Assembly: GCF_900163665.1 (NCBI RefSeq)
Contig: NZ_FUIA01000019.1
Coordinates: 62,001 to 126,000 of the forward strand
Origin: Frigoribacterium sp. JB110
GTDB taxonomy: Bacteria > Actinomycetota > Actinomycetes > Actinomycetales > Microbacteriaceae
DNA length: 64,000 bases
Direction: 5' to 3'
Positions 1-10,367 of this stretch are shown in pieces (within the stretch, counting starts at the first letter, position 1; each line of letters begins with the position of its first letter). The notes under the pieces are model-generated. The model made no database searches. It saw only the letters and a program-made list of their open reading frames with translations, and had not been told where the DNA came from. A program made the position numbers and the translations under genes.

Positions 1-782
1 ATCCTGCTACCTACACCGGGGTGTTCGACAAGATCAGGAACCTCTTCGCCGAGACCCCGGAGGCGAAGGTGCGCGGCTACCTGGCCGGCCGGTTCAGCTT
101 CAACGTCAAGGGCGGGCGCTGCGAGGCGTGCTCCGGCGACGGCACGCTCAAGATCGAGATGAACTTCCTGCCCGACGTCTACGTCGACTGCGAGACCTGC
201 CACGGAAAGCGCTACAACCGCGACACGCTGCAGGTGCACTACAAGGGCAAGAACATCGCAGAGGTGCTCGAGATGCCGATCTCCGAGGCCGCGGAGTTCT
301 TCGAGCCGATCACCTCGATCCACCGCTACATGAGGACGCTCGTCGATGTGGGGCTCGGCTACGTGCGCCTCGGCCAGGCGGCGACGACCCTCTCCGGCGG
401 CGAAGCACAGCGCGTGAAGCTCGCGACGGAGCTGCAGAAACGGTCCAACGGGCGCAGCATCTACGTGCTCGATGAGCCGACGACGGGGCTGCACTTCGAA
501 GACGTGCGCAAGCTGCTCGAGGTGCTGGGCGGTCTCGTCGAGAAGGGCAACTCCGTTGTGGTGATCGAGCACAACCTCGATGTCATCAAGTCGGCCGACT
601 GGATCGTCGATCTCGGGCCGGAGGGCGGTTCCGGCGGCGGTACGATCGTTGCCACGGGCACTCCGGAGCAGGTCGCGAAGGCCGATGGCAGCCACACGGG
701 TCTGTTCCTGCGGGAGACCCTGGGGCTGGCACAGCGACCGAGCGCCGCAGAGAAGAAGGCAGGCGCGAGGAAGGCCGCATGA
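1..782 (+). CDS. uvrA: UvrABC excinuclease subunit A, C-terminal fragment (5' cut by window edge)
   Basis: This is the last roughly 259 codons of the damage-recognition ATPase of nucleotide excision repair, a cytosolic protein that loads UvrB on DNA lesions. The frame is open to the window edge, so the start lies outside. Visible parts are the C-terminal zinc module (CEAC near position 120 and CETC near 190), the ABC signature LSGGEAQR (about 390-413), Walker [10 protein letters not shown] (about 468-495) and the H-loop region VVIEHNLD. The last bases overlap the uvrC start (ATGA), so uvrA and uvrC are translationally coupled. In many bacteria uvrA and uvrC are unlinked, but this order is common in Actinobacteria. 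Identification is secure. Confidence 0.97.
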   Translation, partial: PATYTGVFDKIRNLFAETPEAKVRGYLAGRFSFNVKGGRCEACSGDGTLKIEMNFLPDVYVDCETCHGKRYNRDTLQVHYKGKNIAEVLEMPISEAAEFFEPITSIHRYMRTLVDVGLGYVRLGQAATTLSGGEAQRVKLATELQKRSNGRSIYVLDEPTTGLHFEDVRKLLEVLGGLVEKGNSVVVIEHNLDVIKSADWIVDLGPEGGSGGGTIVATGTPEQVAKADGSHTGLFLRETLGLAQRPSAAEKKAGARKAA

Positions 783-2677
783 GCCCGACCGATCCGCGCA
801 CCTACAAGCCGAGGCCGGGGGAGATCCCCACTCAGCCAGGGGTGTACCGGTTCCGCGACGGTGAGGGGCGCGTGCTGTATGTGGGCAAGGCGAAGAACCT
901 GCGCCAGCGCCTGTCCAACTACTTCGCTCCGCTGCACACTCTGCATGAGCGCACCAGGCGCATGGTCACCACGGCCACGAACGTCGAATGGACGGTCGTC
1001 CCGACCGATGTCGACTCGCTGCAGCTCGAGTACCAGTGGATCAAAGAGTTCGATCCGCCGTTCAACGTGCGCTACAAGGACGACAAGTCCTACCCGTTCA
1101 TGGCGATCACGCTCGCCGATGAGGCGCCGCGCGTGATGGTCACGCGGAACGGGAAGATCCGCGGCGCGAAGTATTTCGGGCCGTACCCCAAGGTGTGGGC
1201 GGTGCGCGACACCATCGATCTGATGATCAAGGTGTTTCCGATCCGCACCTGCAGCGACTCCTCGTACGCACGCGCGATGCGCACGGGGCGACCGTGCTTC
1301 CCCGGTCAGATCGGCAAGTGCGGCGGCCCGTGCTCGCACCGGGTGACGATCGAAGAGCACAGGGCGATGGTCGACGACTTCGTCGCGTTCATGCAGGGCA
1401 GCGACGAGCGGTTCACCATCGAGCTCACCAAGCGCATGCGCGGCGCGGCGGAGGCGATGGACTACGAGGCCGCTGCCGGGTATCGCGACAAGCTCGAGTC
1501 TCTCGACGCCGTGCTGAGCAAGAGCGCACTCGTGCTTCCGGAGAAGGCAGACGCCGATCTGTTCGGCGTCGCGGAGGACGAGCTGCAGGCGGCGGTGCAC
1601 CAGTTCGTGATCCGAGGCGGCCGCGTGCGCGGCGTGCACTCGACCACGATCGACAAGGAGCTCGACATCTCGGGAGGCGAACTGGTCGAACGGATCGTGC
1701 AGCGCACCTACGGCGATGCCGAGGGGTCGGGTGTGCCGCGCCGGGTCATCGTTCCGAGCCTTCCGGATGACGCCGAGGAGCTTACCGAGTGGCTCGCAGA
1801 GCGCGCGGGCAGGCGTGTCGAACTGTCGGTGGCGCAGCGCGGCCAGCGCGCAGAGCTGATGCGCACCGCCACGCTCAATGCGCAGCAGGCACTGCTGCGC
1901 CACAAGACGCGACGGGGCAGCGACTATGCGACCCGCACCCAGGCGCTGGCCGACCTGCAGGATGCGCTCGGCCTCGACGAAGCGCCGCTGCGCATCGAGT
2001 GCTACGACATCTCCCATCTTCAGGGCACCAATGTCGTCGGCTCCATGGTGGTGTTCGAGGACGGCATTCCGCGCAAGGACCAGTACCGCTCGTTCTCGAT
2101 CGCCGAGACGACGGATGACACCGACTCGATCCATCAGGTGCTGACCCGTCGGCTCGCGCGGCTCGACGAACCGGAGGATCCGGTGCCCGACCCTGCAGAC
2201 GACGGCGTGATCGAAGCCGAGCCGGTGAAGCGGAAGCGCTTCTCGTACCCGCCTCAGCTGCTGATCGTCGACGGCGGCCAGCCGCAGGTCGCCGCCGCCG
2301 CGCGGGCACTGCGGGAATCAGGCAGACAGGGCATTGCGCTGTGCGGCATCGCGAAGCGGCTCGAGGAGATATGGCTCCCCGATGACGATTTCCCCGTCAT
2401 CCTGCCTCGCACCTCCGAGGCGCTCTATCTTGTGCAGCGTCTCAGAGACGAGGCGCATCGGTTCGCGATCACCCATCAGCGCAAGCGGCGCAAGCGCGAC
2501 ATCCGTACGACGCTCTCAGAGGTGCCGGGGCTCGGAGAAGCACGCATCAAGGCGCTGCTCGGCCGCTTCGGCTCAGTGAAGGCTCTGCGCGAGGCGAGCA
2601 TGGAGGAGATCCAGCAGCTTCCAGGGATCGGTCCAGGGCTCGCCGAGACGATCGAGCGGCGACTGCGCGAACCGTGA
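779..2677 (+). CDS. uvrC: UvrABC excinuclease subunit C
   Basis: UvrC makes both incisions flanking a DNA lesion after UvrA/UvrB loading. The 632-residue protein has the full family layout: an N-terminal GIY-YIG nuclease domain (GVY at residues 21-23, YVGKAKNLR at 34-42, with the catalytic Tyr and Arg), a UVR helical motif for UvrB contact near residues 205-240 ([16 protein letters not shown]), the RNase H-like 5' nuclease domain ([20 protein letters not shown] near 405-425) and a C-terminal helix-hairpin-helix pair ([13 protein letters not shown] and [12 protein letters not shown]). The ATG overlaps the uvrA stop by four bases. Length is typical and nothing is missing. Confidence 0.98.
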   Translation: MSPTDPRTYKPRPGEIPTQPGVYRFRDGEGRVLYVGKAKNLRQRLSNYFAPLHTLHERTRRMVTTATNVEWTVVPTDVDSLQLEYQWIKEFDPPFNVRYKDDKSYPFMAITLADEAPRVMVTRNGKIRGAKYFGPYPKVWAVRDTIDLMIKVFPIRTCSDSSYARAMRTGRPCFPGQIGKCGGPCSHRVTIEEHRAMVDDFVAFMQGSDERFTIELTKRMRGAAEAMDYEAAAGYRDKLESLDAVLSKSALVLPEKADADLFGVAEDELQAAVHQFVIRGGRVRGVHSTTIDKELDISGGELVERIVQRTYGDAEGSGVPRRVIVPSLPDDAEELTEWLAERAGRRVELSVAQRGQRAELMRTATLNAQQALLRHKTRRGSDYATRTQALADLQDALGLDEAPLRIECYDISHLQGTNVVGSMVVFEDGIPRKDQYRSFSIAETTDDTDSIHQVLTRRLARLDEPEDPVPDPADDGVIEAEPVKRKRFSYPPQLLIVDGGQPQVAAAARALRESGRQGIALCGIAKRLEEIWLPDDDFPVILPRTSEALYLVQRLRDEAHRFAITHQRKRRKRDIRTTLSEVPGLGEARIKALLGRFGSVKALREASMEEIQQLPGIGPGLAETIERRLREP

Positions 2678-2727
2678 CACAGTGCTGCCTCCCGCGTGTG
2701 GGCTGTCTCGTCGAGCGACGGTGTCGA

Positions 2728-2733
2728 TAGGCT
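2728..2733 (+). promoter_or_regulatory. Probable -10 box of rapZ (leaderless type)
   Basis: TAGGCT fits the actinobacterial -10 consensus TAnnnT and ends only three bases before the ATG at 2737 and six before the in-frame GTG at 2740. Transcription would begin at or next to the start codon, giving a leaderless mRNA. No good -35 hexamer or ribosome binding site is visible. Confidence 0.5.
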
Positions 2734-2736
2734 GGC

Positions 2737-3615
2737 ATGGTGAGTGAGCGCCGAGTCCCGAACGAGGTTCTGATCGTCACCGGCATGTCCGGTGCCGGCC
2801 GCTCGACAGTGGCGAACGCACTGGAGGACCTCGAGTGGTACGTGGTCGATAACCTGCCGCCGCAGATGCTCGGCACGCTGCTCGACCTCACCGGGCGGCT
2901 CGGGCAGCAGCTGCCCCACGTCGCGGCGGTCGTCGATGTGCGAGGGCGCGACCTCTTCGGAGATCTGCCGGCGCGCATGGCCGAGCTGCGGGCGCGCAGT
3001 CGTCTTCGGGTGGTGTTCCTGGATGCATCCGACGATGCGCTGGTTCGACGCTTCGAGCAGGTTCGCCGACCGCACCCGCTCCAGGGCGACGGCACGATCC
3101 TCGACGGCATCGCCAGAGAGCGCCGGATCGTGGCGCCCATCAGGGAGAACGCCGACGTCATCATCGACACGACGCAGACGAACATGCACCAGCTGGCCAC
3201 GCGCGTCGACGATCTGTTCGCCGAAGAGGGCGCAGCCCGTCACACTGTCACGCTGATGAGCTTCGGTTACAAGTACGGGCTGCCCACGGATGTCGACCTC
3301 GTCGCAGACATGCGCTTCCTGCCCAATCCGTTCTGGGAGGAGTCCCTGCGCCATCTGTCGGGCGAGGACGAACCGGTGCGGGAGTTCGTGCTCGCGCAGG
3401 AGGGCGCCGAGGAGTTCCTCGACGCATACTCGGCCACGCTGCGCGCCGTGATCTCCGGCTACGAGCGCGAGAACAAGCGCCACTCGACGGTGGGCGTCGG
3501 CTGCACAGGAGGGCGGCACCGTTCGGTGGCCATGGTGCGCGAACTCGCGACTCGGCTCGCCGAGATCCAGGGGCTCTCGGTGAAGGTGCAGCACCGCGAC
3601 ATCGGCCGCGACTGA
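2737..3615 (+). CDS. rapZ: RapZ-family nucleotide-binding protein (RNase adapter / YvcJ)
   Basis: RapZ/YvcJ proteins are P-loop NTP-binding proteins; in enterobacteria RapZ controls GlmS sRNA decay, while in Actinobacteria the role is poorly defined. The 292-residue protein shows Walker A GMSGAGRS at residues 16-23, the family segment WYVVDNLPP shortly after, and the conserved C-terminal block VGVGCTGGRHRS. It lies in the usual uvrC-rapZ-whiA neighbourhood, but yvcK, which normally sits between rapZ and whiA, is absent. The start could be ATG 2737 or GTG 2740; the position of the -10 box makes 2740 a real alternative. Confidence 0.93.
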   Translation: MVSERRVPNEVLIVTGMSGAGRSTVANALEDLEWYVVDNLPPQMLGTLLDLTGRLGQQLPHVAAVVDVRGRDLFGDLPARMAELRARSRLRVVFLDASDDALVRRFEQVRRPHPLQGDGTILDGIARERRIVAPIRENADVIIDTTQTNMHQLATRVDDLFAEEGAARHTVTLMSFGYKYGLPTDVDLVADMRFLPNPFWEESLRHLSGEDEPVREFVLAQEGAEEFLDAYSATLRAVISGYERENKRHSTVGVGCTGGRHRSVAMVRELATRLAEIQGLSVKVQHRDIGRD

Positions 3616-3802
3616 GACGCGAAGGACCGCAGAACGCTGGCAAACGGCGACGCTCGCGAGTACTCTCCGTACCAGACGAATACGCGATCTCGCCGGGAGT
3701 CGTCCAGCGTCGGGACCGGTAAGGTGGATCACTGCCATTCGGCCGCGACGCCGAGGCGATGTGATTGCGCGGGCCGCGCACGCGTCCCGACGGGTCGCGC
3801 TA

Positions 3803-3808
3803 TAGGCT
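3803..3808 (+). promoter_or_regulatory. Candidate -10 box for whiA
   Basis: TAGGCT lies 57 bases before the whiA GTG, inside a 250-base gap after rapZ. The gap holds no other gene that I can support; in relatives this position is occupied by yvcK. Confidence 0.35.
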
Positions 3809-3865
3809 TGCGGGTCACGAACGTGAGCGGCATGTGCCGCAACGACCGATGAGTGAGGGAGTTCC

Positions 3866-4858
3866 GTGACATTGACCGCCGACGTGAAGGCTGAGCTGAT
3901 ATCTATCCGCGATCCGCGCCCATCAGTACGGGTATCGGAGACGACGGCCGTGCTCAGGTTTGCCGGTGGGCTGCACTCGATTGCGGGGCGCGTTGCCGTA
4001 GAGGCCGAGCTCGATTCGCCGTTCCTCGCGAAGCGCACCGCTCGCGACATCGCCGAGATCTACGGCGTGCGGCCCGAGATCGCCCGACTGCAGGGGAGCG
4101 GTGACGGTGAGCGGTTCGCTGTCCGCGTGATCGACGGCGGTGAGACGCTGGCGAGGCAGACCGGTCTTCTCGACGCGCGCCGTCGACCGGTGCGCGGGCT
4201 GCCCAACAAACTCACCACGGGCAACCGGCACGACCTCGCGGCGATCTGGCGCGGGGCGTTCCTCGCCGCAGGCAATCTGTCGGAGCCTGGCCGTTCCGCC
4301 TCCCTCGAGGTGGGCTGCCCGTCCGGCGAGGCGGCGATGGCGCTCGTCGGCGCCGCCGGCCGCCTGGACATCTCGGCCAAGGCCCGTGAGGTGCGCGGCG
4401 TCCCGCGCGTCGTCGTACGGGAGCCCGAGTCGATCAAGGGCATGCTCGTTGCCATGGGCGCCGTCGACACCGCCGCAGAATGGGATCAGCTCCGTCAGCG
4501 CCGCGAGGTGCGTGCCGGCGTGAATCGCCTCGTCAACTTCGACGACGCCAACCTGCGCCGTTCCGCGCAGGCAGCCGTTGCGGCCTGCGCCCGCGTCGAA
4601 CGCGCACTCGAGATCCTCGGCGATGAGGTTCCCGATCACCTCCGTCAGGCGGGCGACCTGCGACTGAGCCATCGGGATGCGAGTCTCGACGAGCTCGGTC
4701 AGCACGCCGACCCGCCGCTGACGAAGGATGCTGTCGCCGGGCGGATCAGGCGTCTGCTCGCCATGGCCGACAAGCGGGCCGAGCAGAAGGGCCTTCCCGG
4801 CACGGAATCTGCCGTCGAGGCGGCGGAGGCCGCCGAGGAGGCCAGGGCCACGGCCTGA
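3866..4858 (+). CDS. whiA: DNA-binding protein WhiA
   Basis: WhiA is a transcription factor of Gram-positive bacteria; with WhiB it drives sporulation-associated cell division genes in Streptomyces and is linked to division and chromosome segregation elsewhere. The 330-residue protein has the N-terminal WhiA domain (starting [12 protein letters not shown]) and the degenerate LAGLIDADG-like region carrying [13 protein letters not shown] near residue 130, followed by a C-terminal helix-turn-helix region (about residues 225-310, [22 protein letters not shown]). The start is GTG with an upstream GAGGGAG Shine-Dalgarno at suitable spacing. The C-terminal tail is Glu/Ala rich and probably unstructured. 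Confidence 0.96.
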   Translation: MTLTADVKAELISIRDPRPSVRVSETTAVLRFAGGLHSIAGRVAVEAELDSPFLAKRTARDIAEIYGVRPEIARLQGSGDGERFAVRVIDGGETLARQTGLLDARRRPVRGLPNKLTTGNRHDLAAIWRGAFLAAGNLSEPGRSASLEVGCPSGEAAMALVGAAGRLDISAKAREVRGVPRVVVREPESIKGMLVAMGAVDTAAEWDQLRQRREVRAGVNRLVNFDDANLRRSAQAAVAACARVERALEILGDEVPDHLRQAGDLRLSHRDASLDELGQHADPPLTKDAVAGRIRRLLAMADKRAEQKGLPGTESAVEAAEAAEEARATA

Positions 4859-4917
4859 TCCGTCCTCCTTGCGCATCCGAGGGCACTGATCCGGTGCCGA
4901 GTGCCGCTTCCGCTCAT

Positions 4918-4923
4918 TAGGAT
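4918..4923 (+). promoter_or_regulatory. Candidate -10 box for sodA
   Basis: TAGGAT matches the TAnnnT -10 pattern and would give a 5' leader of about 80 bases before the sodA ATG. No convincing -35 element is seen. Confidence 0.4.
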
Positions 4924-5009
4924 GGGAGGGACGGCTTCGCTTACGCGTCACTGCGGAGCGGAGGACTTCGGATGCGCCTCTCCAGGCGCGGATGGGAAGA
5001 GATCGAACG

Positions 5010-6741
<1,732 letters not shown>

Positions 6742-6756
6742 CGAACTCGGTTCACC

Positions 6757-6796
6757 GACGCCCGTCGTCCCGCAGATATGCGGGGCGGCGGGCGTC
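6757..6796 (+). terminator. Hairpin terminator after gap
   Basis: An 18-bp stem with two G-U pairs (6757-6774 with 6779-6796) and a GATA tetraloop follow the gap stop, with the tail GTCGTT. It implies that pgk is mainly driven from its own promoter. Confidence 0.75.
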
Positions 6797-6854
6797 GTCG
6801 TTCACCTGCCGGCAAGACAGCGGCGTGGGGGCAGGGGAGACTCCTGCCGCACGG

Positions 6855-6860
6855 TAGACT
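6855..6860 (+). promoter_or_regulatory. Probable -10 box of pgk
   Basis: TAGACT lies eight bases before the pgk ATG. With the usual 6-7 base distance to the start site, the mRNA would be leaderless or nearly so. The same hexamer precedes ctaB and sufB. Confidence 0.5.
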
Positions 6861-6868
6861 CGGAGACG

Positions 6869-8083
6869 ATGTCACTTCGCACACTCGAATCCCTTGGTTC
6901 CCTCGCCGGAAAGCGTGTCATCGTCCGCTGCGACCTCAACGTCCCGCTCAAGGACGCGCAGATCACGGATGACGGACGCGTGCGCGCGTCGGTCCCCACG
7001 CTGAAGGCTCTCATCGACGCCGGCGCCCGCGTCATCGTCTGCTCGCACCTGGGCCGCCCGAAGGGCGCGCCCGACCCGCAGTTCAGCCTTGCGCCGGTCG
7101 CCGAGCGCCTCGGCGAGCTGCTCGGGCGCGACGTGGCCTTCGCCGCAGACACCGTCGGCTCCGCGGCACGCAGCACGGTCGACGCCCTGGGCGACGGCGA
7201 CGTTGCCGTGCTCGAGAATCTCCGCTTCAACCCGGGCGAGACGTCGAAGGACGACGCAGAGCGCGGCGAGTTCGCGCAGCAGCTGGCGGCACTCGGCGAT
7301 GCGGTCGTCTCCGACGGCTTCGGCGCCGTGCACCGCAGCCACGCGTCCACGGTCGACATCGAGCGGCTGCTCCCGAGCGCCGCCGGTCTGCTGATCGAGA
7401 CCGAGCTGAAGGTGCTCGACCGCCTCACCGAGAGCCCTGAGCACCCGTACTCCGTCGTGCTCGGCGGCTCGAAGGTCTCAGACAAGCTCGGCGTCATCGA
7501 CCACCTGCTCCCGCGCGTCGACCGTCTCGTCATCGGCGGCGGCATGGTGTTCACCTTCCTCGCGGCGCAGGGCCACAAGATCGGTGCATCGCTGCTCGAA
7601 GAGGACCAGATCCCGACCGTGAAGCGCTACCTCGCAGATGCGAGCGAGCGCGGTGTCGAGATCCTGCTGCCGACCGACGTGGTCGTGGCCAGCAAGTTCG
7701 GCGCCGACGCGGAGCACGAGGTCGCTTCGATCGACGCGATCGAAGCGACGCCGTTCGGCGCATCCGGTCTCGGGCTGGACATCGGCCCGGCGTCCGCGCA
7801 GACGTTCGCCGATGCGGTTCGCGCGTCGAAGACCGTGTTCTGGAACGGACCCATGGGCGTGTTCGAACTGGAGCCGTTCGCCGCCGGAACGAAGGCGGTC
7901 GCACAGGCACTCACCGAACTCGACGGGCTCGGCGTCGTCGGAGGGGGCGATTCGGCCGCCGCCGTGCGCCAGCTCGGCTTCGCCGACGACCAGTTCGGTC
8001 ACATTTCCACAGGCGGCGGAGCCAGCCTGGAATTTCTCGAGGGCAAGAAGCTGCCCGGTCTGGAGGCACTCGGATGGGCATGA
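6869..8083 (+). CDS. pgk: Phosphoglycerate kinase
   Basis: The enzyme transfers phosphate from 1,3-bisphosphoglycerate to ADP, the first ATP-yielding step of glycolysis. The 404-residue sequence has all landmark motifs in order: RCDLNVPLKD near the N-terminus, SHLGRPKG, LENLRFNPGE, DGFGAVHRSHAS, VLGGSKVSDKL, the nucleotide-binding NGPMGVFE and VGGGDSAAAV near the C-terminus. Length is normal. The stop overlaps the tpiA start, so pgk and tpiA are translationally coupled. Confidence 0.98.
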   Translation: MSLRTLESLGSLAGKRVIVRCDLNVPLKDAQITDDGRVRASVPTLKALIDAGARVIVCSHLGRPKGAPDPQFSLAPVAERLGELLGRDVAFAADTVGSAARSTVDALGDGDVAVLENLRFNPGETSKDDAERGEFAQQLAALGDAVVSDGFGAVHRSHASTVDIERLLPSAAGLLIETELKVLDRLTESPEHPYSVVLGGSKVSDKLGVIDHLLPRVDRLVIGGGMVFTFLAAQGHKIGASLLEEDQIPTVKRYLADASERGVEILLPTDVVVASKFGADAEHEVASIDAIEATPFGASGLGLDIGPASAQTFADAVRASKTVFWNGPMGVFELEPFAAGTKAVAQALTELDGLGVVGGGDSAAAVRQLGFADDQFGHISTGGGASLEFLEGKKLPGLEALGWA

Positions 8084-8862
8084 CACGCACCCCGCTGATC
8101 GCGGGCAACTGGAAGATGAATCTCGACCACCTGCAGACGGTGGCGCTGATCCAGAAGCTGCACTGGTCGCTGAAGGACGCCAAGCACGAGTTCGACTCCG
8201 TCGACGTCGCCGTGTTCCCGCCGTTCACCGATCTGCGCAGCGCGCAGACGCTGATCGATGCAGACAAGATCCCGTTCGCCCTCGGCGCGCAGGACCTGTC
8301 GGCACACGACTCCGGCGCGTACACGGGCGAGGTCTCCGGAGAGTTCCTCGCCAAGCTCGAGGTGCAGCAGGTCATCATCGGCCACTCTGAGCGTCGCGAG
8401 TACCACGCGGAGGGCGACGACGTCGTCCAGGCGAAGGTCCAGGCCGCGCTGAAGCACGGTCTCGTCCCGGTCATCTGCGTCGGCGAGACACAGGAAGAGC
8501 TCGACGAGCACGGCGCGAGTGCGGTTCCTGTCGCGCAGCTGCGCAAGGCGCTCGAGGGTGTGGAGCCCGGTGCAGACATCGTCGTGGCCTACGAACCGGT
8601 CTGGGCGATCGGCACCGGTCAGGTGGCGACGCCGGAGCAGGCCCAGGACGTCTGCCAGAAGCTGCGCGGGGTCATCAGCGAAGTGGCCGGCGACGAGACT
8701 GCGGCCGCGACCCGCATCCTCTACGGCGGATCCGTCAAGGCCGCCAACATCGCGAGTTTCATGCGTGAGCCGGATGTCGACGGCGCGCTCGTCGGCGGCG
8801 CGAGCCTCAAGGTCGATGAGTTCGCATCGATCATTCGTTTCCGCAAGCACGTCGGAGTGTAA
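8074..8862 (+). CDS. tpiA: Triose-phosphate isomerase
   Basis: TpiA interconverts dihydroxyacetone phosphate and glyceraldehyde-3-phosphate. The 262-residue TIM barrel shows the catalytic Lys in GNWKMN, the catalytic His in IGHSERR, the catalytic Glu and flexible loop in AYEPVWAIGTGQ, and the phosphate-binding LYGGSVK. ATG 8074 is preferred because GGAGG at 8062-8066 has a seven-base spacing; an in-frame ATG at 8080 (ATGA overlap with the pgk stop) is the alternative and gives the more usual N-terminus MTRTPLIAGNWK. Confidence 0.97.
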   Translation: MGMTRTPLIAGNWKMNLDHLQTVALIQKLHWSLKDAKHEFDSVDVAVFPPFTDLRSAQTLIDADKIPFALGAQDLSAHDSGAYTGEVSGEFLAKLEVQQVIIGHSERREYHAEGDDVVQAKVQAALKHGLVPVICVGETQEELDEHGASAVPVAQLRKALEGVEPGADIVVAYEPVWAIGTGQVATPEQAQDVCQKLRGVISEVAGDETAAATRILYGGSVKAANIASFMREPDVDGALVGGASLKVDEFASIIRFRKHVGV

Positions 8863-8873
8863 GGTAGGTTCTC

Positions 8874-9122
8874 GTGGCGATCATCGAATTCATCCTGCAG
8901 GTGCTGCTGGGTCTGACCAGCCTCATCCTGACGTTCTTCATCCTGCTCCACCGTGGTCGTGGCGGGGGACTGTCCGACATGTTCGGCGGCGGGATGTCGC
9001 AGACAGTCGGCTCATCCGGTGTGGCAGAACGCAACCTCAATGTGATCACGATCCTCGTTGCGCTGGTCTGGTTCCTGTCGATTGTGGGGCTCGGGCTGAT
9101 CACCAAGTTCCAGGTCATCTGA
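8874..9122 (+). CDS. secG: Preprotein translocase subunit SecG
   Basis: SecG is a small membrane component of the SecYEG protein-export channel. The 82-residue product has two membrane segments (about residues 2-23 and 56-77) joined by the family loop HRGRGGGLSDMFGGGM. The start is GTG. The gene follows tpiA at 11 bases, as in other Actinobacteria, and its stop overlaps the next start (TGATG). Confidence 0.95.
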   Translation: MAIIEFILQVLLGLTSLILTFFILLHRGRGGGLSDMFGGGMSQTVGSSGVAERNLNVITILVALVWFLSIVGLGLITKFQVI

Positions 9123-9481
9123 TGGCCTCCGGCGGCGGCAGCGCGATCCGCGGCACCCGCGTCGGCTCAGGGCCGATGGGGGAGCAGGACCATGGTCATC
9201 AGACTCAGCGCCGCGCGGTGTCCTACTGGGACGCCGAGGGCAATGAGGCGGTGCGGTACTTCGCAGCCGATGTCGCCGACGACGAGCTTCCTGAGCTGAT
9301 CAACCACCCCAAGTCCGGTCTTCCCGCCGGCCGCGACAAGCAGAACCCTCCGGCATCCGGCTCGAACCAGCCGTTCAAGACGCACCTGGCCTACGTGAAG
9401 GAGCGCCGCACGGAGGACGAGGCAGAAGGCCTTCTCGACGAGGCGCTGCAGAAGCTGCGTGACCGCCGCGGTCAAGCCTGA
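9122..9481 (+). CDS. rbpA: RNA polymerase-binding protein RbpA
   Basis: RbpA is an actinobacterial protein that binds RNA polymerase and the principal sigma factor and stabilises the open complex. The 119-residue sequence starts IRGTRVGSGP after a short Gly/Ser-rich tip, has a central beta core (YWDAEGNEAVRYFAADVADDELP) and ends with the sigma-interaction helix region HLAYVKERRTEDEAEGLLDEAL. No cysteine is present, so the zinc-binding type of core seen in some RbpA proteins is not possible here. The start is defined by the TGATG overlap with secG. Confidence 0.92.
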   Translation: MASGGGSAIRGTRVGSGPMGEQDHGHQTQRRAVSYWDAEGNEAVRYFAADVADDELPELINHPKSGLPAGRDKQNPPASGSNQPFKTHLAYVKERRTEDEAEGLLDEALQKLRDRRGQA

Positions 9482-9497
9482 CCGACCCCCGACACAG

Positions 9498-9530
9498 ATT
9501 CGCCCCGCGCCACCAGGGCGCGGGGCGAAT
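9498..9530. terminator. Bidirectional hairpin between rbpA and pgl
   Basis: A perfect 14-bp stem (9498-9511 with 9517-9530) with a five-base loop lies just after rbpA; CTTCATTT follows on the plus strand. It sits between converging genes and can serve both. Confidence 0.75.
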
Positions 9531-9588
9531 CTTCATTTCTGGCACATCTCCGGGCGAAGTCCCATCAGGAGATGTGCCAGAAATGAAG
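9531..9588. repeat. Perfect 21-bp inverted repeat between converging genes
   Basis: Bases 9531-9551 are the exact reverse complement of 9568-9588, with a 16-base spacer. The core of the arm is TTTCTGGCACATCTCC. It directly abuts the preceding terminator hairpin and ends 11 bases before the pgl stop. It may be a second terminator for pgl or a REP-like element. Confidence 0.8.
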
Positions 9589-9599
9589 AAACAGCGGTG

Positions 9600-10367
9600 T
9601 CAGTCCTCGAGGAGGTCGTCGGGGAGCTCGGCTGCGGCGGCTCGGTCGACCCACACCACCGTCTCGGACGTGCCCGAGGCACCCGCGGCCGGCACGCTGA
9701 GGGGGCTGGCGCCTGCGAGCACGAGACCGAGTGCCGGTGCCTTGTCGGCTCCGGCGGCGACGAGCCACACACGGCGCGAGGAGTTGATCACCGGGCGGGT
9801 GAACGTGACCCGCTCCGGCGGCGGCTTGGGAGAGTCCCGCACCGCCAGCACGCTGGCATCCGTGACCGAGACCTCGGCGCGATCGGGGAAAAGCGAGGCG
9901 ATGTGCCCGTCGGGGCCGACCCCGAGGAAGCAGATGTCGAACTCCGGATAGGGGCGTTCGTCTGTGCCGTACCGGGCGAGCTCCGCCGCATACGCGGCGG
10001 CGGCATCGTCGAGCGCGATGCCGTCGTCCGCGGCGGCGGGCTCGTGCACGTTCGCCGCCGGGATGTCGAGAGAGTCCAGCAGCGCTTCCCTGGCCTGGAG
10101 CGCGTTTCGCTCACCGTCGCCGCGAGGGAGGAAACGCTCGTCGCTCCACCAGAAGTGCACCCGAGGGAAGTCCACCATCGCCGCGCCGGGATGGTCGGCC
10201 ACGCGTTCGAGGACCCCCGCCCCCATCGAACCGCCCGTGAGGGATACGTGCACGACCTCGCGCTCCTGAGTGAGCTGTGCGAGCTTGCCCACGAACTGTG
10301 CCGCAACGGTGTCGGCGAGCGCCGATTTGTCGGCCTCGACGACGACGCGCACGGTGCCGGAGGACAT
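9600..10367 (-). CDS. pgl: 6-phosphogluconolactonase
   Basis: Pgl hydrolyses 6-phosphogluconolactone to 6-phosphogluconate, the second step of the oxidative pentose phosphate pathway. The 255-residue protein (SugarP_isomerase/GlcNAc6P-deaminase fold, DevB type) has SLTGGSMG near residue 46, HFWWSDERFLP and the family signature GVGPDGHIASLFP. The start is the ATG that overlaps the opcA stop as TGATG; longer upstream frames are opcA antiphase. It is the last gene of the tkt-tal-zwf-opcA-pgl operon. Confidence 0.95.
   Translation of the reverse strand: MSSGTVRVVVEADKSALADTVAAQFVGKLAQLTQEREVVHVSLTGGSMGAGVLERVADHPGAAMVDFPRVHFWWSDERFLPRGDGERNALQAREALLDSLDIPAANVHEPAAADDGIALDDAAAAYAAELARYGTDERPYPEFDICFLGVGPDGHIASLFPDRAEVSVTDASVLAVRDSPKPPPERVTFTRPVINSSRRVWLVAAGADKAPALGLVLAGASPLSVPAAGASGTSETVVWVDRAAAAELPDDLLED

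Noticed and set aside
461..2134. A 557-codon open frame on the minus strand across uvrA/uvrC
   Set aside because: It is the antisense of well-supported uvr genes, has shadow composition (many Arg/His/Leu/Val) and no motif; long antisense frames are expected at this GC content.
8519..9121. N-terminal extension of the RbpA frame into tpiA and secG
   Set aside because: The RbpA family starts at the ATG at 9122, which overlaps the secG stop; the extension is an antiphase frame.
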